In this document: piece after piece, positions 44,374 to 54,233 of the stretch
Layout: every line of letters begins with the position of its first letter
Numbering within the stretch: the stretch's first letter is position 1
DNA from: Virgibacillus halodenitrificans JCM 12304
GTDB lineage: Bacteria > Bacillota > Bacilli > Bacillales > Amphibacillaceae
Direction of reading: 5' to 3'
DNA: 64,000 bases
Assembly (NCBI RefSeq): GCF_001310895.1
Contig: NZ_BAZS01000008.1
Coordinates: 49,814-113,813, forward strand
Program-made: the position numbers and the translations under genes
The notes under the pieces: generated by a model
Told to the model about the DNA's origin: nothing
The model's database searches: none
Seen by the model: the letters and a program-made list of their open reading frames with translations, nothing else

Positions 44374-45486
44374 TTAATCAGCTTGGTTCATCGTCACCTT
44401 TTCCAAACGAGGATTTGGGCGGAATCTTCTTCCTTCTTTTGCTTCAGGTGAACCATTTAACAATACATTGTCACCTGTAAAACCAATATTGATCTTTAAA
44501 AGACTTCCTCCTACTCCATACATATCAACAGGTACACCTAATTTTTCAAAATGGGTAATACGACTCTCTGTAAAGCCCCCACTAAGCATAATTCTCACAT
44601 GGCTAAAACCTTCGTCATCAAGTGCTTTTCGCAAAGCAAACGTTAATTCCGGATTTACTCCTCTAGGATCAAACGTGCCCATTAAATGATGGTTTCTTAA
44701 AAAGTATTTATCCACCAATGTTCTTGATGTATCAATGCGAACAGCCTGCAAGTCCTTTCCAAATTCATGGGCTACTTTTAAGGAATCTGTAATTACATCA
44801 TTATTGTAATCGACTAATGCAACAAGGTCGTCCTCTGGGTACATTTCATGATAGGCCTTTGATGCAGCAACAATATCTCCACGGAACATTTGAATCAATG
44901 CGTGGGGCATCGTGCCCATTCCCTTTTTCCCCCACCATTCATTCATTGCATGTGTAGCCTGTGCAGTAGAACCTCCGATAAATGCAGCATAGCCGTCACC
45001 AGCCTGTTGGGTATAGTGATCATCTCGATCTCCCATAAATATGACGGGCTTCTGTTTTCCGGATGTTCTCGCCGCTTTTACAACATTGTATACATTTGTA
45101 GCCACAGATGTTCTTCTTCCCAATATTCCGTCAATAATCCCTTCCAGAAAACCGAATTGTTGATATGCTCCTGAGACGGTAAGTACTGATTCATAAGGAC
45201 CTATTCTGTCTCCATCTTTTAAGGAGTGGATTTCAAGCGTTTCAGGATTTTCCGCGAAAGTATGCAGCAAAGCAATAGCTTCGTCCGTTCCACATAGAAC
45301 AGCATTTTCTTTTTGAAAAAATTGCATAGTGACATAGTTATCAGGCAACTTATTTTCAGCAATTTCTTTTGTCTTTAAAAAATAAACTGCAGAAAACCAG
45401 CCTTCCTTTATTCGTTCATCGAATTTAAATGTTTTATTTGTAAGCCGATTAATTTTCCCTTCTAACTTTTGAGTGATTTCTTTCAT
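44374..45486 (-). CDS. Nicotinate phosphoribosyltransferase (short PncB form)
   Basis: The enzyme salvages nicotinic acid into NaMN. The 370-residue protein lacks the N-terminal extension of long PncB forms. Typical blocks are GPYESVLTVSGAY, the SVATNVYNVVKAA region, IGGSTAQATHAMN and the phosphate-binding end (MLSGGFTESRI, YGVGGSL). It lies between sftA and murC, a position I do not know from B. subtilis, so it may be an insertion into the conserved order. NAD-kinase activity at 18826 is in the same pathway. Confidence 0.88.
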   Translation of the reverse strand: MKEITQKLEGKINRLTNKTFKFDERIKEGWFSAVYFLKTKEIAENKLPDNYVTMQFFQKENAVLCGTDEAIALLHTFAENPETLEIHSLKDGDRIGPYESVLTVSGAYQQFGFLEGIIDGILGRRTSVATNVYNVVKAARTSGKQKPVIFMGDRDDHYTQQAGDGYAAFIGGSTAQATHAMNEWWGKKGMGTMPHALIQMFRGDIVAASKAYHEMYPEDDLVALVDYNNDVITDSLKVAHEFGKDLQAVRIDTSRTLVDKYFLRNHHLMGTFDPRGVNPELTFALRKALDDEGFSHVRIMLSGGFTESRITHFEKLGVPVDMYGVGGSLLKINIGFTGDNVLLNGSPEAKEGRRFRPNPRLEKVTMNQAD

Positions 45487-45583
45487 TATGTTTCTCCTTA
45501 TAAAGGTTATTGTTTTCCATTTCTTCTAATGATATATAAAAATATATCATGAAACAAGAATAATCCACTTATACTACTAAAAA

Positions 45584-45705
45584 CTACCTTATTTCATCCA
45601 ACTGGGAATTTGTAATTAGAACTTCTCTGGGTTTACTCCCATTTTGCCCCGAAATCATACCTCTTTGTTCAAGTGTATCAATCAGCCTTGCAGCGCGATT
45701 GTACC
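45584..45705 (-). pseudogene. Frameshifted C-terminal end of the SftA gamma domain
   Basis: In the frame displaced by one base, the minus strand directly continues the gamma winged helix (YNRAARLIDTLEQRGM, ISGQNGSKPREVLI) and ends at a TAG at 45584-45586. The join is at 45703-45706, where GG is followed by TAC. One more G would give the expected K-I-G-Y-N-R and a 778-residue protein. Confidence 0.85.
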
Positions 45706-47919
45706 TATTTTAAAATGTCGTTGCAGAAGGGAAGTACTGGCACTATTATGTTCAACTATAAAATCAATGGCTTCTTGAAGTAGTTCATCTTCTTCTTCAT
45801 CCATGGTGATTTGCTCCAATAATTGTTCCTGCTCGAATAAATAATTTGGTTCGGCAATGTTTCTTGCAAAATTGGTGACCCGCTCTATTTCATCATCCGA
45901 CACAAATGGACCTTGTAGACGAATACTCTTACCTGTTCCGTTCTCTATAAAGAGCATATCTCCTTTTCCGAGCAGCTTTTCAGCCCCGCTCGTATCAAGG
46001 ATGGTTCTTGAATCAACCTGGGAAGAAACGCTGAAAGCAATTCTGGTAGGAATATTCGCTTTAATTAAGCCAGTTATTACATCAACAGAAGGTCGTTGTG
46101 TTGCGAGCAACAAATGAATGCCACAGGCCCTGGCTTTTTGCGCAATACGGCTAATCGAATCCTCTACGTCTTGAGGGGAGACCATCATAAGATCTGCCAG
46201 TTCGTCAATAACTATTACAATATAAGGCATTTTCTCATGTGCTCTTCCTTGTTTTTTAACCTTTTGATTATATCGCTCAATGTCTCGAACGCCTTCTTGC
46301 ACAAATTTTTCATATCGGTCTTCCATTTCACTAACTGCCCACTTCAACGCAGCAGTTGCAGCCTTAACATCTGTAATTACAGGTGAAACCAGATGAGGAA
46401 TTCCATTATATGGCGCTAATTCGACCATTTTAGGATCAATTAACATAAACTTTACATCTTCATGACTTGCTTTGTATATTAAGCTAATTAAAATTGTATT
46501 AATACAAACACTTTTCCCTGATCCTGTAGCTCCAGCTATTAGTCCGTGGGGCATCTTTTGAATGTTTGTAATTAGTGGTTTCCCTTCAATACTTAATCCC
46601 AACGCAATTGTTAATGGAGAACTACTTTGACTAAATTCTTCTGAATCAAATATACTCTGAAGGCCCACCATTTCAGCTTTTAGATTAGGAATCTCAATCC
46701 CAATTGTATTTCTGCCTGGGATTGGTGCCTCAATTCGAATATCCTTCGCAGCCATATTTAATTTTAAATCATCACTAAGGTTTTTCACTTTGCTAACTTT
46801 CACACCTAGCTCAGGTTGTACTTCAAACCGCGTGACAGAAGGCCCTTGTGTAGCATTAACTACTTTAGCACGTACATTAAAATGCTTTAATGTTTGTTCC
46901 AATAATTCTTTCTGTTGTTCGACCCATATATGATCCTCACTATTCTTAACCACTGGATCATTTAACAAATGATGAGGAATAGCTACTTCTTTTTTTATCG
47001 TTTTGGAGGACTCTTGTGTTTTTTTATGTTTATCTAACAAATTCTTTTTGTCTCTGGGTGTCATCATAACATTGAACGGTACATGCTTTGATTCCTTGTT
47101 TTCTCTTTTTTCTTGTTGGCTATTCGATTTTGCTGTTGCTGTTTCTTTCTTTTCGCTTTCTTTCAGTGGAGATACTGTTTCTGTTTCCGTTTCAGGTATT
47201 AACTCGGATTCGTTTTCCAACTTCTCCTCCACTTCTATTTCTCTATGACTTTGGTCAATTGATAAATTATCCTCTTCCAATTGAATTAACTCTTGCGGTT
47301 CATCCAACTGGTGTAAGTAGTTTTCGCTCTCCTTGTATGTATCCACCTTATGATTAGGCTCTATGTGAGAAGACAAATTAGTTTCTTCCAATAGTTTCTC
47401 TTTTTTACGTTGAAATGCTGGCACATCTTCAATTATTTTTTCTTGCTTCCTAGGCTGGAAACCATAGATTGGAGAAGGAACCTCTGTAGGTGTGAACGGT
47501 TGGGAATCTTTTTTATATACCTTGTTCCCGCTCTCCCTCGACTTCCATCCACTGGTGGTACTTTGACTTTTTCTTTCATAGTCAGCGGCTTTCCTTTTTT
47601 GTATGGAAGGTTGTATCTTTCGTATTGATGATTCTGTACTTGGTTTTGGTTTTTGTTTCTCCATATCTATATTTCTTTCTGTATTACGTTTCCTTTTCGG
47701 TTCTGTATTTCGTTCCATTTTCTTTGAATCATCCGGTATCACTGGAAAACGAAACGATTTTCTTTCCGGATAACGATAAACCATTCTAGCTTCTGGTTGA
47801 TGTTGTTGCCTGGAATTATTCATAACATACTTTTGTTCTTCAATGTATTCTTGCTCTTCAATTTCTTCTGTAAAAAATGATTTTATTTTGTCTTTCCATC
47901 GTTGCCACATATCATTCAC
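45682..47919 (-). CDS. sftA: SftA (YtpT), FtsK-family DNA translocase, truncated by a frameshift
   Basis: SftA moves DNA away from the closing septum. The open frame has 745 residues and no membrane helices, as in SftA. A long Lys/Glu-rich linker (1-330) precedes the motor: alpha/beta domain, Walker A (IAGATGSGKSVC), Walker B (IVIVIDELADLM) and the LLATQRPSVDVITG motif. The C-terminal gamma domain, which reads DNA polarity, breaks off after LLQRHFKIG and ends in TIALQG. The remaining helix and wing are encoded one base out of frame to 45584. Loss of one G from a GGG run explains this. It could be a real mutation or a sequence error. The start may be GTG 47919 or ATG 47910. Confidence 0.9.
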   Translation of the reverse strand: MNDMWQRWKDKIKSFFTEEIEEQEYIEEQKYVMNNSRQQHQPEARMVYRYPERKSFRFPVIPDDSKKMERNTEPKRKRNTERNIDMEKQKPKPSTESSIRKIQPSIQKRKAADYERKSQSTTSGWKSRESGNKVYKKDSQPFTPTEVPSPIYGFQPRKQEKIIEDVPAFQRKKEKLLEETNLSSHIEPNHKVDTYKESENYLHQLDEPQELIQLEEDNLSIDQSHREIEVEEKLENESELIPETETETVSPLKESEKKETATAKSNSQQEKRENKESKHVPFNVMMTPRDKKNLLDKHKKTQESSKTIKKEVAIPHHLLNDPVVKNSEDHIWVEQQKELLEQTLKHFNVRAKVVNATQGPSVTRFEVQPELGVKVSKVKNLSDDLKLNMAAKDIRIEAPIPGRNTIGIEIPNLKAEMVGLQSIFDSEEFSQSSSPLTIALGLSIEGKPLITNIQKMPHGLIAGATGSGKSVCINTILISLIYKASHEDVKFMLIDPKMVELAPYNGIPHLVSPVITDVKAATAALKWAVSEMEDRYEKFVQEGVRDIERYNQKVKKQGRAHEKMPYIVIVIDELADLMMVSPQDVEDSISRIAQKARACGIHLLLATQRPSVDVITGLIKANIPTRIAFSVSSQVDSRTILDTSGAEKLLGKGDMLFIENGTGKSIRLQGPFVSDDEIERVTNFARNIAEPNYLFEQEQLLEQITMDEEEDELLQEAIDFIVEHNSASTSLLQRHFKIGTIALQG

Positions 47920-48003
47920 TCATTTCTCTTTTCTATTTAAAAATTGCTTTTATCCTATTTTAGCAGTTTTCGATCCAAATTTGGTTAGAAAATAGAAAGT
48001 ACA

Positions 48004-48035
48004 AAAGAAAAACAACCTGAAGTACTTAGGTTGTT
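48004..48035 (-). terminator. Terminator of the ytpPQR unit
   Basis: AACAACCT and AGGTTGTT pair around a nine-base loop and run into TTTTTCTTTTG on the minus strand. The ytpR stop codon is inside the stem. Confidence 0.82.
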
Positions 48036-48634
48036 AAAGAGAATTCCTTTCCGACCTCTACATTGTCATCTAAGACATAAATTCCTTTCTCTTTAGGGGC
48101 ATTTGGCATACCCAATTCTTTTTGCGAACATATCATACCATTCGAAGGTACCCCTCTTAATTCTGTCGGTTTAATTTTCAATCCACTTGGCATAGTTGCT
48201 CCTACCTTTGCTACAACTACTTTTTGCTCTACGTCCACATTTGGTGCTCCACATACAATTTGCAATGTTTCGTTCCCAACATCTACTTGACAAACACTCA
48301 GTTTATCAGCATTTTCATGTACTTCCTTGCTAATGACATGGCCGACAACAAATTTGGGACTAAGATCAAAATCCAAAGAATCGTTTATATTATTTTGTTT
48401 AAATTGTTTCTTTATTTCTTCTAACAAATCCTCAGTTAATTGTATTTTCCCAGTTTGGTTAAGATCAAAGTGGCTGGAAGCCTGAAAAATATTATATCCA
48501 AAAACCTTATCATTTTTGTTTGTAATACGAACAACATCTCCATGTTTAGTGTAAGAGCGTTCATAACGATCGCCCTCCTCTATAGGGATTAATAGCACAT
48601 CACCTACGCCTTTAGGGTTGTAAAATACATCCAT
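48026..48634 (-). CDS. ytpR: YtpR, tRNA-binding domain protein
   Basis: I start it at ATG 48634, which has AAAGG nine bases upstream. This gives 202 residues, close to B. subtilis YtpR. The N-terminus ([20 protein letters not shown]) is the DUF4479 part. The C-terminal half is an EMAPII/TRBP OB fold as in PheT ([46 protein letters not shown]). It may bind tRNA or a related RNA. Its role is unknown. It follows ytpQ closely. Confidence 0.93.
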   Translation of the reverse strand: MDVFYNPKGVGDVLLIPIEEGDRYERSYTKHGDVVRITNKNDKVFGYNIFQASSHFDLNQTGKIQLTEDLLEEIKKQFKQNNINDSLDFDLSPKFVVGHVISKEVHENADKLSVCQVDVGNETLQIVCGAPNVDVEQKVVVAKVGATMPSGLKIKPTELRGVPSNGMICSQKELGMPNAPKEKGIYVLDDNVEVGKEFSLTT

Positions 48635-48650
48635 TTTAGTCATCCTTTCT

Positions 48651-49454
48651 TTATTTTTCGGGTTTGTTTTTTGCAAGAATGAAAATCGGCTCTAATTCTT
48701 TATTTTCATAAACAAATGGTAACGAAGTGATCGGTATTCGCCCTTCGGCAAAGAACTTCATTGTCATTTGTGCTAATATATCATACCCTGTTTTGTTCTG
48801 TATGTCAGCTATTATTAACACATCCTGATGTGGGACTGCGATAGCCAATTCTCCTGAACTGTTTGCTTTCATTTCTTCTAGTAATGCTTCATTAAGTATA
48901 CGACTCGCGTCATAACCGTCCTGTTTGGCAAAAAAATAAAAATTGTTGTCGGCTACCCGATCCATTTTATACTCCGTCTCCAAGGATCTTAAATTGAAAG
49001 TAGCAATCTCATCGATTCTATCTTTATTCCAACCTTCTTTTTCTAATAAATCTTCATCAATTAAGCGATAAGATTTCCCTAAATCAAGCGCATAATAAAC
49101 TCTCGTCTCAGCAGTATGCTCTTTATAAACCAGTTTTATTTCTGATTTGGTGGTGGTTGGAAATGAAGTTGCTCGTATAACAGGAAAAATATGCTTTTCC
49201 ATACCTGTCAATTGGTGTTCTTCATTCATAATTCTTAAAGCCTCATTAATATGGTCTACCAGTTCTTCAATTGCAGCTTCTCCTCGTGTATTATATTTTG
49301 CTACAACATTCGGAAGCGTAATAGTCATACCTCTTCTGCTTTCCTTCCACTCAATCCGAAATGTATCTTTATCCCGGTTATAGCTGGTACGATAATTGTC
49401 GTTTGCTAATTTATCATCAAGTATTTTCTTTAATTTTAAAGATGTCATTTTCAT
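48651..49454 (-). CDS. ytpQ: YtpQ, DUF1444 protein
   Basis: This is a 267-residue soluble protein of the UPF0354/DUF1444 family, recognisable by [14 protein letters not shown] at the start and [14 protein letters not shown] in the middle. It has no cysteine, membrane segment or catalytic motif that I can name. It lies in the ytpP-ytpQ-ytpR run, 32 bp behind ytpP, with AAGGAG before the ATG. The function is unknown. Confidence 0.92.
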   Translation of the reverse strand: MKMTSLKLKKILDDKLANDNYRTSYNRDKDTFRIEWKESRRGMTITLPNVVAKYNTRGEAAIEELVDHINEALRIMNEEHQLTGMEKHIFPVIRATSFPTTTKSEIKLVYKEHTAETRVYYALDLGKSYRLIDEDLLEKEGWNKDRIDEIATFNLRSLETEYKMDRVADNNFYFFAKQDGYDASRILNEALLEEMKANSSGELAIAVPHQDVLIIADIQNKTGYDILAQMTMKFFAEGRIPITSLPFVYENKELEPIFILAKNKPEK

Positions 49455-49486
49455 AATCTTTTCTCCTTCTTCTATTTAGTGATAAA

Positions 49487-49804
49487 CTATCCTGGCAAAT
49501 CACTTAAAAATGTTTCGATCTCTTCTTGACTCTTCCTGTTCTTACTTACAAACCGTCCTAATTCCTTGCCTTCTGCTAATGCTATAAAACTTGGTATACC
49601 AAAAACGTCATACTGCTGACATATGTCAATAAATTCATCCCTGTCTACTTTGATAAATGTATAGGCTTGGAATTTTTCTTCTATTTCCGGTAAGACTGGC
49701 TCAATTACCACACAATCCGGGCACCATCCTGCCGTAAAATATAATACAACTTTTTCTTGATTTATCCATTCATTTAATTGTTCAATAGTTTCTGGTTTTT
49801 TCAT
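49487..49804 (-). CDS. ytpP: YtpP, thioredoxin-like protein
   Basis: The 105-residue protein has a thioredoxin fold with the redox motif WCPDC in YFTAGWCPDCVVIEP, and the cis-proline in FGIPSFIAL. It is the first gene of the ytpPQR unit, with an AGGAG site. It probably acts as a disulfide reductase. A link to the one-Cys Tpx is possible but unsupported. Confidence 0.93.
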   Translation of the reverse strand: MKKPETIEQLNEWINQEKVVLYFTAGWCPDCVVIEPVLPEIEEKFQAYTFIKVDRDEFIDICQQYDVFGIPSFIALAEGKELGRFVSKNRKSQEEIETFLSDLPG

Positions 49805-49990
49805 TTTTTATCATCTCCTGTAATTATCATATCTTTGTTGCTCTCACCTTTCAAATATCAAGAATCGGGATAAGCAAACAATCAATAGTCTGTATTATAA
49901 ACATCTTCATTACAATCTAACGGCTGTTTTCTTGGCAATCTTTCAAATATTGTTTACTATTAAGGTACATGAATTATTTGGAGGGATAAT

Positions 49991-50431
49991 ATGGAATTAA
50001 CCGTTTATTTAGCTGGTCAAATTCACGATGATTGGAGAGAAAAGGTAACACAGAAAGCAAATGAAAAAGGGCTACCACTACAATTTGTTGCCCCACAAAC
50101 AAATCACGATCGTTCAGATGATATTGGAGAAGCAATTCTAGGTGAGCAACCTGGAAAACTGTATCGTGATGATGCTGCTTCAAGTATTAATAATTTGCGC
50201 ACGCAGGTGCTTATGCAAAAGTCTGATATCGTAATTGCGTTATTTGGTGAGAAATATAAACAGTGGAATACAGCAATGGATGCAAGCACAGCAATTACAA
50301 TGAACAAGCCCACTATTATTGTTAGGCCAGAAGAACTTATTCACCCTTTAAAGGAGTTGTCTAACAAGGCAACCGTGACAGTTGAAACTATCGACCAAGC
50401 TTTAGATGTTCTAAGCTATATCTTTGAATAA
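49991..50431 (+). CDS. ytoQ: YtoQ family protein
   Basis: The 146-residue protein begins MELTVYLAGQIHDDWREKV and contains LYRDDAASSINNLRTQVLMQ. Both are hallmarks of YtoQ, with a nucleoside 2-deoxyribosyltransferase-like fold (VYLAGQI strand, then DIVIALFGEKYKQWNTAMDA). Whether it acts on nucleosides is not known. It has a GGAGGG site and its own terminator. Confidence 0.93.
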   Translation: MELTVYLAGQIHDDWREKVTQKANEKGLPLQFVAPQTNHDRSDDIGEAILGEQPGKLYRDDAASSINNLRTQVLMQKSDIVIALFGEKYKQWNTAMDASTAITMNKPTIIVRPEELIHPLKELSNKATVTVETIDQALDVLSYIFE

Positions 50432-50435
50432 AAAG

Positions 50436-50466
50436 CAAAAAGCAGCGGATATGTCCGCTGCTTTTA
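50436..50466. terminator. Terminator between ytoQ and the DUF84 gene
   Basis: AGCAGCGGA and TCCGCTGCT form a nine-bp perfect stem with a four-base loop, with A-rich and T-rich flanks. It serves both convergent genes, and the DUF84 stop codon lies in it. Confidence 0.92.
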
Positions 50467-50970
50467 ATGATTTTGACTATATTCCCATTGACCTTTTAAG
50501 AGCATTACTACATGCTCAAACATCAATTGACGTGATACTAGATCATTCGTAAATATGCCAATGGCACCTTCATTATTACGTACTTCCTGTCTTTTGGCAT
50601 AATCATCCATTATTACTCCAAGTTCTATACCTTGCTTCAACTGTCGATCAATGGTAGAAGGAAGCGCTATTCTCGCTCCACTTGCCGTATGGATTTTTCC
50701 TTCTGCAGTGATTAACGCACCCCAATTGCATAAAAACAGTTGTCCATCTACATACATAACTCCACCTTCGAGTCCTATACTTAATGTGCCCGAGTGTTCA
50801 ATGAGACAATTTTTCGCACGTTTAATTGCACCTTCTCTTGTTTCTTCATCAGAAAAAGGCTGGTCGGACACGAGAGAAGCAACGTTTACACCTTTTACTT
50901 CAACATTTGGGAATACATTCTTAACTGCAGCCACCTTCGTGGGATTTTTTGAACCAATTAATATATTCAA
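50464..50970 (-). CDS. DUF84 / YjjX-type inosine-xanthosine triphosphatase
   Basis: The 168-residue housecleaning NTPase hydrolyses ITP and XTP. The substrate loop GSKNPTKVAAVKNVF, the acidic FSDEETREGAIKRAKN and GLEGGVMYVDG are intact. It begins with TTG behind AAGGATG. It lies between ytoQ and ytoP. Confidence 0.9.
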   Translation of the reverse strand: MNILIGSKNPTKVAAVKNVFPNVEVKGVNVASLVSDQPFSDEETREGAIKRAKNCLIEHSGTLSIGLEGGVMYVDGQLFLCNWGALITAEGKIHTASGARIALPSTIDRQLKQGIELGVIMDDYAKRQEVRNNEGAIGIFTNDLVSRQLMFEHVVMLLKGQWEYSQNH

Positions 50971-51079
50971 TTATTATCATCCTTCTTAGCTTTGTCTTAT
51001 CAAGACATTCATAATACTTAAGCATATACTGCACTTACCTCGAAGGCGTCTTTATTTAACCTGCTAGCACTAGAAAACC

Positions 51080-52147
51080 TTAACTATTTTTACGAATTTG
51101 ATCTACAGTATTTTGATCTGTCTCTTTCACTAGCTTAACAATTAATTCTTTTGCAGCGGCATAATCATCTACGTGAATGATGGAAGCATGCGTATGGATA
51201 TAACGGGAACAGATTCCTACAACTGCCGATGGGACGCCGTCATTTGCCAAGTGCACACGCCCAGCGTCTGTGCCTCCTTGAGATATGAAATATTGATATG
51301 GTATATTGTTTGATTCAGCTGTATCCAGAATAAACTCTCTCATACCTCTGTGCGTAATCATTGACCGGTCAAAAATCCGCAGTAAGGCACCCTTGCCCAA
51401 TTGTCCAAACGCTTCCTTATCGCCAGAAGCATCGTTCGCCGGAGACGCATCCAACGCATAGAATATGTCCGGATTAATCATATTTGCAGCTACTTGAGCA
51501 CCACGAAGGCCAACTTCTTCCTGCACGGTAGCACCTGAGTACAGTTTATTTGGAAGTGTTACCCCTTGTAATTCTTTTAGCAGTTCTATAGCTAACCCAC
51601 AGCCATAGCGATTATCCCAAGCTTTTGCAAGAATCTTTTTTTCATTGGACATTGGTGTAAAAGGTGTAACAGGTAAGATAGATTGACCTGGTCGAACACC
51701 TATCTTTTCTGCATCTTCTTTATCATCTGCACCGATATCGATAAGCATATTCTTCATTTCCATTGGCTTTTTTCGTTGTTCTTCTGTTAAGTTATGTGGT
51801 GGTATGGAACCAATTACACCAATTACCGGACCTGCTTCTGTCATGATTTGTACTCGCTGTGCAAGAAGTACCTGACTCCACCAGCCACCAAGTGTCTGAA
51901 AACGTATCATCCCATTTTTAGTTATCTGTGTAACCATAAAGCCTACTTCATCCATGTGACCCGCGACCATTACTCTTGGCCCCTGACCCTCACGGACACC
52001 GAATACCCCACCAAGATTATCCTGTATAACGGAATCAGCATACGTTTCCAATTCTTTCTTCATAAAAGTTCTTACACGGTGTTCATTTCCTGGTGCTCCT
52101 TGTAATTCTGTTAAATTTTTAAAAAGGTCCATCGTTTCTTTATTCAT
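51080..52147 (-). CDS. ytoP: YtoP, M42 family metallo-aminopeptidase
   Basis: This is a dizinc aminopeptidase of the M42/deblocking type. It has 355 residues. Metal ligands and catalytic residues are visible in [42 protein letters not shown] and the last His in [11 protein letters not shown]. Such enzymes are large cytosolic oligomers that trim peptides. It is monocistronic with a GGAGGG site. Confidence 0.95.
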   Translation of the reverse strand: MNKETMDLFKNLTELQGAPGNEHRVRTFMKKELETYADSVIQDNLGGVFGVREGQGPRVMVAGHMDEVGFMVTQITKNGMIRFQTLGGWWSQVLLAQRVQIMTEAGPVIGVIGSIPPHNLTEEQRKKPMEMKNMLIDIGADDKEDAEKIGVRPGQSILPVTPFTPMSNEKKILAKAWDNRYGCGLAIELLKELQGVTLPNKLYSGATVQEEVGLRGAQVAANMINPDIFYALDASPANDASGDKEAFGQLGKGALLRIFDRSMITHRGMREFILDTAESNNIPYQYFISQGGTDAGRVHLANDGVPSAVVGICSRYIHTHASIIHVDDYAAAKELIVKLVKETDQNTVDQIRKNS

Positions 52148-52325
52148 GAGTTTCCCTCCTGGATATACTATGTACTAAATTTAAGTATAACGGAAAACTT
52201 TTTGCTTTTTCCACTATTCGCTCATATTGGTATATTATTTTCTATTTTATCAATGATGCGTTATACTAAATTAAGCGCTACTATAGGAATCTGGAATTAA
52301 AAATATATAGCAAGAGGTGACAAGA

Positions 52326-52640
52326 ATGAATGTAAAAAAAGCAGTTCTTGCAGCTGGTGTAGGTGTTGCAGTTGGATATGTAGCAAAACAGCAGCTGGAT
52401 AACTATCAAAAAATCACTCCTGAAAAGGCTTTAAAAAAAGCAAAAGAAACCTTTAAGAAAAATGGACCTATCAGCGGTTCCTGGATCTATATGAAGCCAG
52501 AAGAAGTAGAAAGAAATGGTCTAATGTACAATGCTTATCGCGGTGGAGTAACCAGAAACAAAGATGGAGAAAACATGCAGTACGAGTTTTATGTAGATGT
52601 GGAAACCGGTGCTGTAATTGACACAATTCAAACTGCCTAA
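52326..52640 (+). CDS. ytzB: YtzB-like PepSY domain protein
   Basis: I start it at ATG 52326 with AGAGGTG upstream (104 residues). One N-terminal membrane or signal helix (KKAVLAAGVGVAVGYVA) is followed by a PepSY-like domain (ITPEKALKKAKETF, YEFYVDVETGAVIDTIQTA). It is probably a membrane-attached extracytoplasmic protein. The function is unknown. The order ytoP-ytzB-ytnP is as in B. subtilis without malS. Confidence 0.9.
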   Translation: MNVKKAVLAAGVGVAVGYVAKQQLDNYQKITPEKALKKAKETFKKNGPISGSWIYMKPEEVERNGLMYNAYRGGVTRNKDGENMQYEFYVDVETGAVIDTIQTA

Positions 52641-52684
52641 ATAATACAAAACGCATGGAAACTCAATCCATGTTTTGTATTATT
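52641..52684. terminator. Terminator between ytzB and ytnP
   Basis: ATAATACAAAA-CATGGA and TCCATG-TTTTGTATTAT make a long stem with one mismatch, usable in both directions. The ytnP stop codon is at its right edge. Confidence 0.9.
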
Positions 52685-53534
52685 TATATTCATATCTTTC
52701 TCGTGCTACTTCGTCTACCTTATTTCCTTCTTGATTAAACTTAATAGCACGGAAATACGCATCATGGTAGAACGTGTACCATGCTTCTTTTTTATAGCCC
52801 TTATTCATCCATTTTTCTTTCTCATGAACGGAAGTAACAGGATAGTCATCATAGGCCAGGGCCCATAACTTGTTTTGGTGAGCATGTGTTGGCATTAAAT
52901 CCGCCATATGGATAAAGTATTCTTCTCCATCCGTAAAAGTTAGTATACAATGACCGTCACTGTGTCCCCCGGTATGCACCATCTTTAATCCTTCAGTGAT
53001 TTCCAACTCAGTATCAAATGTCTCTACTTGATCTACTATAGGTTCCCAATTCATTTTCCAATAGGTATTTACCGAACGTATATTGGGATTTTTCATTTCA
53101 TTCCATTCTACTGCAGAAGTATAAATAGTGGCATTTTTAAAAACAGATTCGTATGTATTACCCTCGGGTCTTGTTAAACCACAAGCATGATCAAAATGTA
53201 AATGTGTCATTAATACAGCATCAATATCATCTACAGTAAGCCCTAAATTTGCCAAGGAGCTTTCTAAATAGGATTCTTCCAGTACACCAAAATTACGTAA
53301 TAGCTTCTCATTTAATTTATTATTTCCCATGCCAGTGTCAATTAGATAATTTTTGTTATCTATCTGCAACAAAATAGGATCGGTGCGTAATTCTATCTGA
53401 TTTTTTTCATTATGAGGATATTTTTTGCTCCAAAGTGCTTTTGGCACAACACCGAACATGGCCCCACCGTCGAGAAAATTCACACCACCACTCAACCAGG
53501 TCAATTTTGCTCTTCCAACTTGAAGTTTCTCCAT
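52680..53534 (-). CDS. ytnP: YtnP, metallo-beta-lactamase-fold lactonase-like hydrolase
   Basis: I start it at ATG 53534, with GGGAGG at normal distance, giving 284 residues. The open frame extends 93 bases further without a site. The dizinc site is [11 protein letters not shown] with HTGGHSDGH and a later Asp in [13 protein letters not shown]. subtilis YtnP is an AHL-lactonase-like quorum-quenching enzyme that also blocks Streptomyces signalling. That activity is inferred from the family. Confidence 0.93.
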   Translation of the reverse strand: MEKLQVGRAKLTWLSGGVNFLDGGAMFGVVPKALWSKKYPHNEKNQIELRTDPILLQIDNKNYLIDTGMGNNKLNEKLLRNFGVLEESYLESSLANLGLTVDDIDAVLMTHLHFDHACGLTRPEGNTYESVFKNATIYTSAVEWNEMKNPNIRSVNTYWKMNWEPIVDQVETFDTELEITEGLKMVHTGGHSDGHCILTFTDGEEYFIHMADLMPTHAHQNKLWALAYDDYPVTSVHEKEKWMNKGYKKEAWYTFYHDAYFRAIKFNQEGNKVDEVARERYEYK

Positions 53535-53697
53535 TTGTCTGCCTCCCTTATCTATACAGGACCAAGTGTAGCAAAAACACACTGTAAACGCTAACAAGCA
53601 GCATTCCTTATTTAAAGTATTTGGCACAAAATACGTTAAAGAATCTTACTTAAAAGCTGGCTGCTAAAATGATAGCCTTATTATGCGCAGTTGGAGG

Positions 53698-54140
53698 AAA
53701 CTCCGAAGTAACTATTCGTGTTTAGATTATGGAAAATAACTGTGTTGCTGGAAAGCTCATTGAAATAGTTGAAGAGGTAAGCCCCATTGATTTCCGTTGC
53801 ATGCGGACGCTTTCCGCCGGCATGGCCTCAGCCGCTTCCTCCGCTACGCTCCGTCCAGGGTCTTCGCCTCATCCTATTCCGGCAGGAGTCGCCGCATTTC
53901 ACTCCAATCAATTGGTATCCAGCACATTCTCGGAGTATGCGAACGCAAATTTTCTTCCTAGATATAATAATAAATAGTAGCGAAGGGGAAATATGGAGAC
54001 TCCTGCGGGAGGAGAGGCCTCGATGAGACCCCGGAACGCCCAATAGCGTGAGGAGGCTCATCAGCCGCCCGCGGAAAGCGGAATATTTCCCCGTAGCGGT
54101 GATTTACGCAGCCTCTATATTCTTAGTTAGTTCATAGTTT
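53698..54140. repeat. Intergenic repeat element, inverted copy of 20075-20566 (copy 2)
   Basis: This is the reverse complement of the element at 20075, slightly shorter (443 bp). Module A comes first (53797-53925: GCGGACGCTTTCCGCC, GGGTCTTCGCCTCATCC, GGCAGGAGTCGCC). Module B follows (53978-54115: GCGAAGGGGAAATATGGAGA to CCGTAGCGGTGATTTACGCA). The ends AAACTCCGAAGTAA and TTAGTTCATAGTTT are imperfect inverted repeats. Sequence beyond the right end (TTTTCCGAATCATTGAATAA) is also shared. Open frames across it are in shifted, non-conserved frames and are not genes. Confidence 0.85.
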
Positions 54141-54202
54141 ATCTATTTTCCGAATCATTGAATAACCCCAACATATATATTAGAACATGAAAGTAAGCAA
54201 TA

Positions 54203-54233
54203 AAAAAGGAACCCTTTTCAGGTTCCTTTTTTA
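54203..54233 (-). terminator. Terminator of trmB
   Basis: AAAAAAGGAACC and GGTTCCTTTTTT form a 12-bp stem directly behind the trmB stop codon. Confidence 0.92.

Noticed and set aside
45695..45712. Programmed -1 frameshift in sftA
   Set aside because: The codons before the break (CAT TTT AAA ATA GGT) do not form an X-XXY-YYZ slippery heptamer, no strong hairpin follows, and SftA homologues are not known to use frameshifting.
53729..54061. Several open frames in the second repeat copy
   Set aside because: They are GC-rich repeat DNA read in three different frames on both strands, without ribosome binding sites or conserved protein character.
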